From Pseudophaeobacter arcticus DSM 23566 (GTDB taxonomy: Bacteria > Pseudomonadota > Alphaproteobacteria > Rhodobacterales > Rhodobacteraceae): a DNA stretch of 64,000 nt. Where the stretch lies: assembly GCF_000473205.1 (NCBI RefSeq), contig NZ_KI421507.1:2533302-2597301 (forward strand). The letters run 5' to 3'. The position numbers were made by a program, and so were the translations under genes. The stretch's first letter is position 1. Each line of letters opens with the position of its first letter. The notes under the pieces were generated by a model, which worked only from the letters and a program-made list of their open reading frames with translations, was not told the origin of the DNA and did no database searches. Below, piece after piece: positions 9,342 through 18,069 of this stretch.

Positions 9342-10322
9342 CTAGCCCGCAACGCCAAGCCCTGCGAGCAATTCCTGCGCCGCAGCGGTGGGCGACACCG
9401 CCCCCTTTGCCACCTGATCCGACAGGGCTTCCATGCGGTCCTGCGCCCAGGGGGTCTTGAGCCGCGCCAACAGGGCCTGACGCACATCTTCGCCAAACCA
9501 ATAGCGCGCCTGCTCGGCGCGGCTGCTGCTCCAGTGACCTTTTTCTCGGCGCCATTCCACCAGGGTCTTCATATCCTCCCAGGCGCTGTCCAATCCGGCC
9601 TCTTCGAGGGCCGAAACCGTCTGCGCCTTGGGAAAGCCTTCGGGATCCTGGGGACGTTTGCGCAGCAGCCGCAGCGCACCGGAATAATCGGCACAGGTGC
9701 GCATGGCGGCGGATTTCAGATCGCCATCGGCCTTGTTGACCAGAATGATATCCGCCATTTCCATGATACCACGCTTGACCCCCTGCAATTCATCGCCCCC
9801 CGCAGGCGCCAGCAGCAGCAGGAACAGATCCGACATCTGCGCCACCACGGTTTCGGACTGGCCAACGCCCACGGTCTCAATCAGAACCACATCAAATCCG
9901 GCTGCCTCGCACAGAGCCACCGCTTCGCGGCTGCGCCGCGCCACCCCGCCCAGATTGGTCTGGCTCGGCGAGGGCCGGATAAAGGCAGCCTTCTGGCGGC
10001 TCAGATGTTCCATCCGGGTTTTGTCGCCCAGAATAGACCCGCCGGTGCGGGCTGAGCTCGGATCCACCGCCAGCACCGCCACCCGCAGGCCCTCGGCGAC
10101 CAACATCATGCCAAAGCTTTCGATAAAGGTGGATTTTCCCACCCCCGGCGTGCCCGACAGACCAATGCGCAGCGCTTGCCGCCCGGATTTTGCCAGGCGC
10201 TCCAACAGTTCGGTCGCGGCAACCCGGTGATCTTCGCGGCCGCTTTCTACCAAAGTGATGGCCCGCGCCAGCGCCCGGCGATCCCCGCTTAGGATTTTCT
10301 CACTCAGCTCAGCGGTCTTCAT
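9342..10322 (-). CDS. meaB: Methylmalonyl-CoA mutase-associated GTPase MeaB
   Basis: G3E-type GTPase that protects and reloads the adenosylcobalamin-dependent methylmalonyl-CoA mutase. It is 326 aa. The P-loop GTPGVGKST is at 57-65, followed by DPSSARTGGSILGDKTRM and ETVGVGQSE, which are diagnostic of the ArgK/MeaB family, and NKAD for guanine recognition. The start is ATG at 10322. The mutase gene is not in the window, but the epimerase (mce) lies at 41 kb, so the propionyl-CoA to succinyl-CoA route is probably present. Confidence 0.95.
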   Translation of the reverse strand: MKTAELSEKILSGDRRALARAITLVESGREDHRVAATELLERLAKSGRQALRIGLSGTPGVGKSTFIESFGMMLVAEGLRVAVLAVDPSSARTGGSILGDKTRMEHLSRQKAAFIRPSPSQTNLGGVARRSREAVALCEAAGFDVVLIETVGVGQSETVVAQMSDLFLLLLAPAGGDELQGVKRGIMEMADIILVNKADGDLKSAAMRTCADYSGALRLLRKRPQDPEGFPKAQTVSALEEAGLDSAWEDMKTLVEWRREKGHWSSSRAEQARYWFGEDVRQALLARLKTPWAQDRMEALSDQVAKGAVSPTAAAQELLAGLGVAG

Positions 10323-10464
10323 GCCCGGTCTCCAGTATTGAACAGCTCGCAAAATTTCCGCCCTAATTGACGCAGGCCTGAACCCCTTGTCCAGTGCGAA
10401 GCTGCCGCAGGGGCCATTGTGCAGCAGACTGGACCCCGGCGCGCTCTTTGGCGATAAGCAGGCC

Positions 10465-12954
10465 ATGACAAAACCCGCCATGCCACGCCTGCCCATTGAT
10501 GACGCCCTGCCGGATCTGATTGCCGCCCTGCTCCAGGGCGGCCGCGCCGTGCTGCAGGCGCCCCCCGGTGCCGGCAAAACCACCAAGGTGCCGCTGGCCA
10601 TGCTCAGCGCCGGGTTGACCGCCCAGCGCATCGTGATGCTGGAGCCCCGCCGCCTTGCCGCCCGTGCCGCGGCTGAGCGCATGGCAGAAACTCTGGGCGA
10701 AGCGGTGGGCCAAACCGTCGGCTATCGTATTCGCGGCGAGGCAAAGACCAGCAAGGCAACCCGCATCGAGGTGGTGACCGAAGGCATTCTCACCCGGATG
10801 CTGCAATCGGACCCGGACCTGCCCGGCATCGGCGCGGTGATCTTTGACGAATTCCACGAGCGCTCCCTCAACGCCGATCTTGGCCTGGCCCTGTGTCTGG
10901 AGGTGGCAGAGGCGCTGCGCGATGATCTGATCCTGCTGGCCATGTCCGCCACCCTGGACGCCGCCCCGGTAGCCGCATTGATGCAGGCGCCGCTTGTCAC
11001 CTCCGAGGGACGCAGTTTCCCGGTGCAGACCCGCTGGCTGGAGCGCCCGCTGGGCCCTCTGGCCCGCCGGTTGGATGCGCTCTGCGATCTGGTGGTGCAG
11101 GCGGAAAAAGACAGCCGCGACACCGCCAGGGGCGCGCAGATGGGCGGGGGCATTCTGGTGTTTCTGCCCGGCGAGGGCGAAATCCGCCGCGCGGCGCAAA
11201 ATCTGGACAGGCGTTTGCCCGGCGATTGCCTGATCCAGCCGCTGTTTGGCGCCCTGCCCTTCAAGGACCAGCAGGCCGCCATCCGCCCCGCCACCACGGG
11301 GCGCAAGATTGTGCTGGCCACCTCAATTGCCGAAACCTCGCTCACCATTCAGGATATTCGCGTGGTGATCGACATGGGGCAGGCCCGGCGCGCCCGCTTT
11401 GATCCCGGCTCAGGCATGTCGCGGCTGATCACCGAAAAGGTCACCCGTGCCGAGGCCACCCAGCGACAGGGCCGCGCCGGTCGTGTGGCCCCAGGCACCG
11501 CCTACCGGCTCTGGACCAAGGGCGAAGAGGGCGCGCTGGCCGCTTTTCCCCCACCTGAAATCGCCTCGGCGGATCTCACCGGTCTGGCGCTGGAACTGGC
11601 GCTCTGGGGGGCAGATATAGGGGATCTCGCCTTTCTCACCATGCCGCCCGGCGGCACCATGGCAGAGGCGCGCAAATTGCTGCAGATGCTGGGCGCATTG
11701 GACGGGCGCGGTCAGATGACCCCTCACGGCAAGGCGCTTGCCCGATTGCCACTGCATCCGCGTTTGGGCCATATGCTGCTGACCGCCGGCCCCAGGGCAG
11801 CCGAGCTGGCCGCGCTATTGGCCGAGCGCGATCCCCTGCGCGGCGCACCGACGGATTTGGCGCTGCGCCTGGAGGCCCTGAAAGATACCAAGGGCTTTCA
11901 GCGCAAACGCCCCTATCAGCTCTCCTATCCGGTGCTGGACCGTATTCGCAGCGAGGCACGCCGTTTGCAAAAACAGGGCCCTCCTCTTCAGAGGGGGGCA
12001 GAGCGCCTCTCGGCCGCCGCCATGGCCGCGCTGGCCTATCCCGACCGCATTGGCCAACGCCGCAAAGGCGATCAGCCGCGCTATGTGCTCTCGGGCGGCA
12101 AGGGGGTGCTGCTGGACCCCGGCGATCCCCTGGCCGCAGCCCCCTTCATTGTGGCGCTGGACACGGACGGCAACCCGCGCGAGGCCCGTGTGCGCATGGC
12201 CGCGCAGATCACCCCAGGTGAAATCCGCGATCTCTTTTGGGATCAAATTGCCTGGCAGGACAACTGCCACTGGTCCAAGCGCGACCGGCGGGTGGTTGCC
12301 CGCCAACAAGAATGCCTGGGCGCCATCACCCTGGAAGACCGCATGTGGAAAGATGCACCAGAGAGCCAGATCGCAGCTGCCATGCTCGACGGGGTGCGCG
12401 ACATCGGACTGCGCCTCGACGGGGCTGCGGCACGGCTGGCGGCGCGGGTTGAACTGCTGCGCGCCGATGGCTTTGACCTGCCTGATTTTTCAACCGAGGG
12501 CCTGCTGGCGCGATTGGAAGACTGGCTGCTCCCAATGCTCGGCGGGGTCAAATCCTCTGCTGCCTGGAAACAGTTCGACCTGGTTCCGCCCCTGCGCGCC
12601 GCGCTCACCTGGGAACAGACGCAACTGCTGGACCGTGAGGCTCCGGGCAGTTTCACCACCCCGTTGGGACGCAAGATCCCAATCACCTATAGTGCAGAGG
12701 CGCCAGAAATCTCGGTGCGCCTGCAAGAGCTGTTTGGCGTCACCCACCACCCGAGCATCGGCGGCGTGCCTCTCAAGATCACCCTGCTGTCCCCGGCCCA
12801 GCGCCCAATCCAGATCACCCGTGACCTACCCGGGTTTTGGTCCGGATCTTATGCGGACGTGCGCAAAGACATGCGCGCGCAATACCCGCGCCACCCCTGG
12901 CCCGAGGATCCCACCCAAGAAGACCCCACCCTGCGGGCAAAAAAGCGCCGGTGA
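10465..12954 (+). CDS. hrpB: ATP-dependent helicase HrpB
   Basis: DEAH-box-type SF2 helicase of unknown physiological role. It is 829 aa from the ATG at 10465, close to the usual HrpB length. Walker A PPGAGKTT is at 33-40, DEFH box with HERS at 128-134, then SAT, and motif VI QRQGRAGR. The C-terminal HrpB domain with PLGRKIPITYS and PAQRPIQITRDLPGFW is intact. It is divergent from meaB with a 142-bp gap. An ATG at 10480 is an alternative start. Confidence 0.95.
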   Translation: MTKPAMPRLPIDDALPDLIAALLQGGRAVLQAPPGAGKTTKVPLAMLSAGLTAQRIVMLEPRRLAARAAAERMAETLGEAVGQTVGYRIRGEAKTSKATRIEVVTEGILTRMLQSDPDLPGIGAVIFDEFHERSLNADLGLALCLEVAEALRDDLILLAMSATLDAAPVAALMQAPLVTSEGRSFPVQTRWLERPLGPLARRLDALCDLVVQAEKDSRDTARGAQMGGGILVFLPGEGEIRRAAQNLDRRLPGDCLIQPLFGALPFKDQQAAIRPATTGRKIVLATSIAETSLTIQDIRVVIDMGQARRARFDPGSGMSRLITEKVTRAEATQRQGRAGRVAPGTAYRLWTKGEEGALAAFPPPEIASADLTGLALELALWGADIGDLAFLTMPPGGTMAEARKLLQMLGALDGRGQMTPHGKALARLPLHPRLGHMLLTAGPRAAELAALLAERDPLRGAPTDLALRLEALKDTKGFQRKRPYQLSYPVLDRIRSEARRLQKQGPPLQRGAERLSAAAMAALAYPDRIGQRRKGDQPRYVLSGGKGVLLDPGDPLAAAPFIVALDTDGNPREARVRMAAQITPGEIRDLFWDQIAWQDNCHWSKRDRRVVARQQECLGAITLEDRMWKDAPESQIAAAMLDGVRDIGLRLDGAAARLAARVELLRADGFDLPDFSTEGLLARLEDWLLPMLGGVKSSAAWKQFDLVPPLRAALTWEQTQLLDREAPGSFTTPLGRKIPITYSAEAPEISVRLQELFGVTHHPSIGGVPLKITLLSPAQRPIQITRDLPGFWSGSYADVRKDMRAQYPRHPWPEDPTQEDPTLRAKKRR

Positions 12955-12976
12955 TACCAGGACTACTCTGCCAAAT

Positions 12977-12995
12977 GAGGGGGCTTTGCCCCCTC
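12977..12995. terminator. Hairpin after hrpB
   Basis: gagggggc / gccccctc with a ttt loop, 23 bp beyond the hrpB stop. No T-run follows, so termination is only possible. Confidence 0.45.
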
Positions 12996-13014
12996 GCGTG
13001 CAAGACGCTCACCC

Positions 13015-13074
13015 CCAGGATATTTCTGGCCAAATGAAAACAGCCGCCTCTTCATTTGGCCTCAAATATCCCGG
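13015..13074. repeat. Inverted pair of the GGATATTT..GGCCAAATGAA intergenic motif
   Basis: Left arm 13015-13038 and right arm 13051-13074 form a 24-bp inverted repeat with three mismatches and a 12-nt loop, between the convergent hrpB and SDR genes. A third copy of one arm lies at 45521-45549. Confidence 0.8.
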
Positions 13075-13138
13075 AGCGCGAGGCAGGGCCTCGCATCAAA
13101 AGGCCAGCGCGCAACATATGAAACAATTTACCGCTCTG

Positions 13139-13900
13139 TCAGGACCGCAACGCTGGCAAACCAATACCGGTCGCCTCAAAGCCCCCATCGGCAGCCAGGA
13201 TCTGGCCGGTGATGAAACTCGCCTTGTCGGATAGCAGAAAATTGATTGCCGCTGCAATTTCATCCTCCGAGCCATAGCGATTCAGCGGCAGCGCATCGTG
13301 GTAGGCCGCAATGATCTCCGGGCTGTGGACCGCCATGGCGAGCTTTGTCGCCACCGGCCCCGGCGCAACACCATTGACGCGAATACCCAATTCTCCCAGT
13401 TCCACCGCCTGCTGCAGAGTCAGCTGCGCCAGCGCCGCCTTAGAGGTGCCATAGGCGACCCGCAGCGTGCTGGCCCGCAGACCAGAGATTGAGGTGATGT
13501 TCACCACAGCACCACCGCCTTCAGCTGCCAGCAGATCTGTAAACCCCTGGGTCATCAGAAAGGGGCCATCCAGATTGGTCTCCATCACCCGGCGCCAGCG
13601 TTCAAATGTCGTTTCGCGGATCGGGCCAAAATCTGCCACGCCTGCGTTATTGACCAGACCATCCAAACGGCCAAACCGTGCTGTGACCTCGGCAACCGCC
13701 CCGGCCACATCATGGGGCTTGGAGACATCGCCCTCAATCACCAGCGCCTCTGGCAACTGGGCCGCCGCCTTTGCCAGCTCTGGCCCGTCCCAGTCCATCA
13801 GCGCGACCCGCCATCCTGCCTCTTGCAGCCCCCGCGCCGTGGCCAGGCCAATTCCGCGCGCCGCGCCTGTAATCAGTGCTGTTTTCATCTTTTTGCCCAT
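13139..13900 (-). CDS. Short-chain dehydrogenase/reductase
   Basis: 253-aa classical SDR, an NAD(P)-dependent oxidoreductase. The nucleotide-binding TGAARGIG is at 11-18, NNAG at 84-87, catalytic Ser137, Tyr150 and Lys154 (YGTSK), and PG with a C-terminal ILAADGGF. After the first strand Asp37 and Asp39 favour NAD(H), an inference from the usual rule. The substrate is unknown. The start at 13900 has AGGG six bases upstream; Met5 is possible. It stands alone, convergent with hrpB. Confidence 0.88.
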   Translation of the reverse strand: MGKKMKTALITGAARGIGLATARGLQEAGWRVALMDWDGPELAKAAAQLPEALVIEGDVSKPHDVAGAVAEVTARFGRLDGLVNNAGVADFGPIRETTFERWRRVMETNLDGPFLMTQGFTDLLAAEGGGAVVNITSISGLRASTLRVAYGTSKAALAQLTLQQAVELGELGIRVNGVAPGPVATKLAMAVHSPEIIAAYHDALPLNRYGSEDEIAAAINFLLSDKASFITGQILAADGGFEATGIGLPALRS

Positions 13901-14211
13901 TCAAAACCCTAGTCTCGTCACTGAGCCCCCCAGCCTTTGCAGAGTCAACCCAGCCTTTGCAAAGGCATCAAGACCCCGCCCTATCCCCCAGGCACGCCCC
14001 CCCACACACAGAGCGGCAGGAGCTGCATTGCCTGTTTTTGGAGCGGCAGCGCCTCATAACATGTAAATGGGCTATACTTTAACCTGTTGAAGGGTTGTAC
14101 TTTATCCACAAAGCCCTAATTTAATGGCAGTTAAGAAAAACGCAGCGGCTGTGATGTCTCACACTCAACCAGCACTGTTGCCAAAAAAAGTTACGATTAA
14201 GGCAGTTCAAG
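13901..14211. other. Intergenic region between the divergent SDR and Nudix genes
   Basis: 311 bp. A 13-bp direct repeat cccagcctttgca occurs at 13929-13941 and 13949-13961. From 14060 on it is AT-richer and probably carries the Nudix promoter. No gene is supported. Confidence 0.5.
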
Positions 14212-14670
14212 ATGAGCAACATTCTCGCCCAGGCTTGGGAAGAAATGATCAAGCCTATTCTGTTTCGCCCCAAGCGCGTTCAGGTTGCTGCCCTGTGCCA
14301 CCGGACAACCAGCAGCGAAACCGAAGTTCTGATGATCACCAGTCGCGGCACCGGACGCTGGATCCTGCCCAAGGGCTGGCCAATCAACGGCAAAGATGGC
14401 GGTGAATCCGCCCTTCAGGAAGCCTGGGAAGAGGCTGGCGTACAAAACGGTCGTGTCGAAGGCGCGCCCATTGGTGCCTTCAGCTATGAAAAAGAGTTGA
14501 AGACCGGCCTGCCGATCCCGGTGCAGACCTATGTCTATACAGTTGGCGACGTAGAGCTGTCAGATACCTACCCCGAGTCACACCAACGGCAGCGCAAATG
14601 GTTTTCTGCGCAAGAGGCTGCAAATCTGGTCCGCGAACCCGAGCTGCAGGAAATCCTGCGTCAATTGTAA
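14212..14670 (+). CDS. Nudix hydrolase
   Basis: 152-aa Nudix-fold hydrolase, of the type that cleaves nucleoside diphosphates linked to another group (possibly dinucleoside or inositol polyphosphates). The Nudix box is atypical: Gly55-x5-Lys61-x7-Gln69-Glu70-x2-Glu73-Glu74-x-Gly76, with Lys for the first Glu and Gln for Arg. The metal-binding EE pair is kept. The PKGWP start of the box is common in a proteobacterial subgroup resembling diadenosine/diphosphoinositol polyphosphate hydrolases. The next gene is a phosphate transporter 93 bp downstream in the same direction, so a phosphate-linked role is plausible but inferred. Confidence 0.9.
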   Translation: MSNILAQAWEEMIKPILFRPKRVQVAALCHRTTSSETEVLMITSRGTGRWILPKGWPINGKDGGESALQEAWEEAGVQNGRVEGAPIGAFSYEKELKTGLPIPVQTYVYTVGDVELSDTYPESHQRQRKWFSAQEAANLVREPELQEILRQL

Positions 14671-14763
14671 CACGCGCGCGACATTTTTACGACAGCTCAG
14701 CTTGCCTCATCCGGCGGGCTCACTTAGTGCGTCCCCAAACTGCCTGCCAAAGGGACGATCATT

Positions 14764-16248
14764 GTGAGCACCCCATCAGACGACGCCAATCACCACGAAA
14801 CGCTTGACCGGGACTTGCACCGGTTTTCGCACCTTGAATCCGCAACCCAATATGTCGCCCGCCCCATGGTCGCCCCCGGTATCGCCCTGGTGTTCATGGT
14901 TTTGGCCGGCCTTGGGGCTGCCATGCTCTTTGGGGGAAGCCAGACCAATCTGATCGTGGTGGCTGCTGCAGTCTTTGGTGCCTATATGGCGATCAATATC
15001 GGCGCCAATGACGTGGCAAACAACATGGGGCCGGCAGTGGGTGCCAATGCGCTCACCATGGGTGGCGCCATCGTCATCGCCGCCGTGTTCGAAAGCGCCG
15101 GCGCGCTCCTGGCGGGCGGCGACGTGGTCTCCACCATCTCCAAGGGCATCATCGACCCGCAGGTGGTCGCCACCTCGGAAATTTTCATCTGGGCCATGAT
15201 GGCCGCGCTGGTCTCTTCGGCGCTTTGGGTCAACCTTGCCACCTGGATTGGGGCGCCGGTCTCCACCACACATTCGGTTGTTGGCGGCGTCATGGGCGCA
15301 GGTATTGCCGCGGCTGGCTTTGCCGCGGTGAACTGGGCAACCATGGGCAAGATCGCCGCCAGCTGGGTGATTTCGCCACTTCTGGGCGGTCTTGTCGCCG
15401 CCCTGTTCCTGGCCTTGATCAAAGCAAAGATCATCTATCAGGACGACAAAATCGCCGCCGCACGGCGCTGGGTGCCAGTTCTGGTCGGCATCATGGCTGG
15501 TGCCTTTGCCTCCTATCTGGCTCTGAAAGGTCTGAAACGTATCATCAAGATTGACCTGCAGACGGCTTTGTTGATCGGTACCATGATTGGGGCGCTGGCC
15601 TATGTCATCACTGCCCCGCTGATCCGGCGCCAGTCCGAGGGCATGGAGAACCGCAACAAATCCCTGAAGGTTTTGTTCCGGATCCCGCTGGTCATTTCCG
15701 CCGCGCTGCTGTCCTTTGCCCATGGGGCCAATGATGTGGCCAATGCGGTTGGCCCGCTGGCTGCCATCGTACATGCCTCCGAGTTTGGCGACTTTGCCTC
15801 CAAGGTGGCGATCCCCACCTGGGTCATGGTTATTGGCGCCTTTGGGATTTCCTTTGGTCTGTTCCTGTTTGGCCCCAAGCTGATCCGCATGGTCGGCAGC
15901 CAGATCACCAAGCTGAACCCGATGCGCGCCTTCTGCGTGTCGCTTTCGGCTGCGATCACGGTGATTGTCGCCAGCTGGCTGGGGCTGCCGGTTTCCTCGA
16001 CCCATATTGCGGTTGGGGCAGTCTTTGGTGTTGGCTTCTTCCGCGAATGGCATCACGAGCGCCGCTCGCGTCAATCCGCCGTGAGCCGCCCGGTAGAAAA
16101 ACGCATCGCCCCTGAAGAACGCCGCCGCCGCAAGTTGGTCCGGCGCAGCCACTTTATGACCATTGCCGCCGCCTGGGTGATCACAGTGCCCGCCGCGGCG
16201 CTGCTGTCTGGCTGCATCTATCTGTTGCTGGCAACTCTCACCCAATAA
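14764..16248 (+). CDS. Inorganic phosphate transporter, PiT family
   Basis: 494-aa multi-spanning inner-membrane symporter for phosphate. The PiT signature appears twice, as expected from its internal duplication: GANDVANN at 80-87 and GANDVANA at 321-328. About ten hydrophobic spans are separated by a basic loop near 395-440. The start is GTG at 14764 with AAGGGA about ten bases upstream. There is no phoU or pstS partner beside it. Its terminator lies within the 3' end of the convergent panE gene. Confidence 0.94.
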   Translation: MSTPSDDANHHETLDRDLHRFSHLESATQYVARPMVAPGIALVFMVLAGLGAAMLFGGSQTNLIVVAAAVFGAYMAINIGANDVANNMGPAVGANALTMGGAIVIAAVFESAGALLAGGDVVSTISKGIIDPQVVATSEIFIWAMMAALVSSALWVNLATWIGAPVSTTHSVVGGVMGAGIAAAGFAAVNWATMGKIAASWVISPLLGGLVAALFLALIKAKIIYQDDKIAAARRWVPVLVGIMAGAFASYLALKGLKRIIKIDLQTALLIGTMIGALAYVITAPLIRRQSEGMENRNKSLKVLFRIPLVISAALLSFAHGANDVANAVGPLAAIVHASEFGDFASKVAIPTWVMVIGAFGISFGLFLFGPKLIRMVGSQITKLNPMRAFCVSLSAAITVIVASWLGLPVSSTHIAVGAVFGVGFFREWHHERRSRQSAVSRPVEKRIAPEERRRRKLVRRSHFMTIAAAWVITVPAAALLSGCIYLLLATLTQ

Positions 16249-16307
16249 CCCACCCGAGGGTCGCGTCAGGGTTGCCCCGGGGTCATCTCAGCGAACCTGG
16301 ACCAAAA

Positions 16308-17345
16308 CTAGATCTGGCCGGGCTGCAGTTTTGGCAGCCCGGTCTTTTTCATTTCCGCCTGCCGGATCAATTGTATCACCACATCGCAAACTGGCGTGGC
16401 CACACCATGGGCCAGGCCCAGGCGCTGGATTTCACCCTGCAGCGCATCCACTTCGGTGATCCGCCCCTGCAGCAGATCCTGCGCCATAGAGCTGCGCGCG
16501 GCTGGATCAATTGTCAGCATCTGCGCCGCAATCCGGGTAAACGCCCAATTGGGCAGGCGCAGGATATGCGGGATTGTCCAGGCTGGCAGCGGTGTCGTCG
16601 ACACAGGCCGCAGGCCAGCCGCCCGCATCACCCGCAGGGCCTCGGACATCTGATCGGCCATCAGCCGACGCCAGGCACGGCTTTGCAGCTGCGTCTTCAA
16701 AGGCAGACCAGAGAGAGCATTCAAGGCGTTGTTGAGATTGATCAGTAACTTGCCCCATTGCACCCCGGTTATATCCGGGGTCTCACCCACCGGCAGCCCC
16801 GGCGCCGTCAGAAACCTGGCCCAATGCCCGCTACCTTCGGCAATCAGGATCTCTCCGGAGGAGGCCCGGTGATATCCGGGCAGCACTGCTGCGCCCTCTG
16901 CCGCTTCAGGGGGGTCTGCGGGCACCACGTTAAAGGGCACCATCGCGGCACGCAGATCCCGCCCCGGCAACATCTGGCGCAGCAGGTCCACATTTGTCAC
17001 CCCATTCTGAAAGCTGAGCACCGGCGCATTTGGGGGCGCATATTGCGCAATCAACTGCCCCATCGCCGCGGTGCCATTTGACTTCACCGCAACAACCACC
17101 AGATCGGCCTCTGCCAGCACCGCCGGGTCTTCGCTACAGCGCAGCTGCCGCGCCTCAACCCGCTGATCTAGCCCCGCGTAATCCGTCAGCCGCAGACCGC
17201 GCTGCGCAATGGGCCCCAGGATGCGGCCACGCCCCAGCAAAGTGACGCTATGCCCCGCTGCCGCCCAGAGCCCGCCGCAAAAGCAGCCAATAGCACCGGC
17301 ACCGGCAATCACGATACGCAGCGATCTCCCGCCCGGGCGGCTCAT
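16308..17345 (-). CDS. panE: 2-dehydropantoate 2-reductase family (PanE/ApbA)
   Basis: 345-aa NADPH-dependent ketopantoate reductase-like enzyme, which in the pantothenate pathway converts ketopantoate to pantoate. The Rossmann loop GAGAIG is at 15-20; VVVAVKS, SFQNG and the C-terminal WGKLLINLNNALNAL segment with the catalytic Lys are present. It overlaps the upstream isochorismatase-like gene by four bases (17342-17345), so the two are translationally coupled. Many genomes carry several family members; whether this one is the pantothenate enzyme is uncertain, because panB and panC are not here. Confidence 0.88.
   Translation of the reverse strand: MSRPGGRSLRIVIAGAGAIGCFCGGLWAAAGHSVTLLGRGRILGPIAQRGLRLTDYAGLDQRVEARQLRCSEDPAVLAEADLVVVAVKSNGTAAMGQLIAQYAPPNAPVLSFQNGVTNVDLLRQMLPGRDLRAAMVPFNVVPADPPEAAEGAAVLPGYHRASSGEILIAEGSGHWARFLTAPGLPVGETPDITGVQWGKLLINLNNALNALSGLPLKTQLQSRAWRRLMADQMSEALRVMRAAGLRPVSTTPLPAWTIPHILRLPNWAFTRIAAQMLTIDPAARSSMAQDLLQGRITEVDALQGEIQRLGLAHGVATPVCDVVIQLIRQAEMKKTGLPKLQPGQI
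16318..16348 (+). terminator. Pit terminator lying inside the end of panE
   Basis: 9-bp stem ccgggctgc / gcagcccgg, followed on the plus strand by tcttttt. It ends the plus-strand pit transcript, yet its sequence encodes the last residues of panE on the other strand. Confidence 0.85.
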
Positions 17346-17935
17346 GCCGCAACGGGTAGTCGGGCAAGAACCTCTTGGGTGGGCAATACGTCTCCAAATC
17401 CCGCAGCCAGAGAGGAAAGCGTCACCTCCAGCACCACCTCGGCATCCAGATCACCACCTTTGCGGGCGGGCATGGCAAAGGCGATCAGCGCGTCTTCGAC
17501 CACCGCAACGCCAAAGCCCAGATTGGCCGCAGAGCGCGCGGTGGAATTGACACAGAAGGCCGCAACGCCCCCCACAATCACCAGATTGCGGATGCCACGG
17601 GCCTGCAACGCCTCTGCCAGCCCGGTACCGACAAAGCCAGAGGAACCGGTTTTCCAAAACACCGTCTCCCCCTCCTGGGGCTGGGCGCAGGGCATTGGCT
17701 GGCCCGAGGGCAGATCGCGGCGAAATTTGCTCTCGGCCCGTGGATCATCATGCATCACATGCAGCACCGGCAGGCCAGCACCGCGAAAACCCGCCATAAG
17801 CTGGGCAATGTTGTCTTCGGCATCCGGGGTGGCACGCGGGCGCCCTGCCGCGGTGGCATTTGCCATCTCCATCTGCATATCAACACTCAAGAGGGCCCAG
17901 CCTTGGTCCATCTGCTGCGGTTGATCGGTGCTCAC
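17342..17935 (-). CDS. Isochorismatase-like cysteine hydrolase
   Basis: 197-aa cysteine hydrolase of the isochorismatase superfamily, which includes nicotinamidases, ureidoacrylate and N-carbamoyl hydrolases. The triad Asp19 (LLSVDMQ), Lys95 (FWKT) and Cys128 (AFCVNSTAR) is intact. The substrate is not predictable. The start is GTG at 17935. Its only plausible Shine-Dalgarno, GAGGG seven bases upstream, lies in the 3' arm of a 10-bp hairpin that also looks like the terminator of argF. Coupled to panE by a 4-bp overlap. Confidence 0.87.
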   Translation of the reverse strand: MSTDQPQQMDQGWALLSVDMQMEMANATAAGRPRATPDAEDNIAQLMAGFRGAGLPVLHVMHDDPRAESKFRRDLPSGQPMPCAQPQEGETVFWKTGSSGFVGTGLAEALQARGIRNLVIVGGVAAFCVNSTARSAANLGFGVAVVEDALIAFAMPARKGGDLDAEVVLEVTLSSLAAGFGDVLPTQEVLARLPVAA

Positions 17936-17940
17936 AATAA

Positions 17941-17973
17941 AACCCTCGCGCTAAACTGAATAACGCGAGGGTT
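17941..17973 (-). terminator. Terminator or attenuator hairpin between argF and the isochorismatase-like gene
   Basis: Perfect 10-bp stem aaccctcgcg / cgcgagggtt with a 13-nt loop. On the minus strand it is followed by TTTTATT, which runs straight into the GTG start at 17935. It may end the argD-argF message, and it also contains the Shine-Dalgarno of the next gene. Confidence 0.8.
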
Positions 17974-18069
17974 GCAGAAGTTTTTCAAAATGACCAGTCC
18001 CCAGTCGTGCCCAAGGCACGCGCATGCGGCGTCTGGGACACCGGCCAATGGGTCAAGGACAGCGCCGGG

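Noticed and set aside
14776..16245. 489-codon frame opposite the Pit transporter
   Set aside because: Antisense artefact of the same kind, His/Gly/Asp-rich, with no ribosome site or family features.
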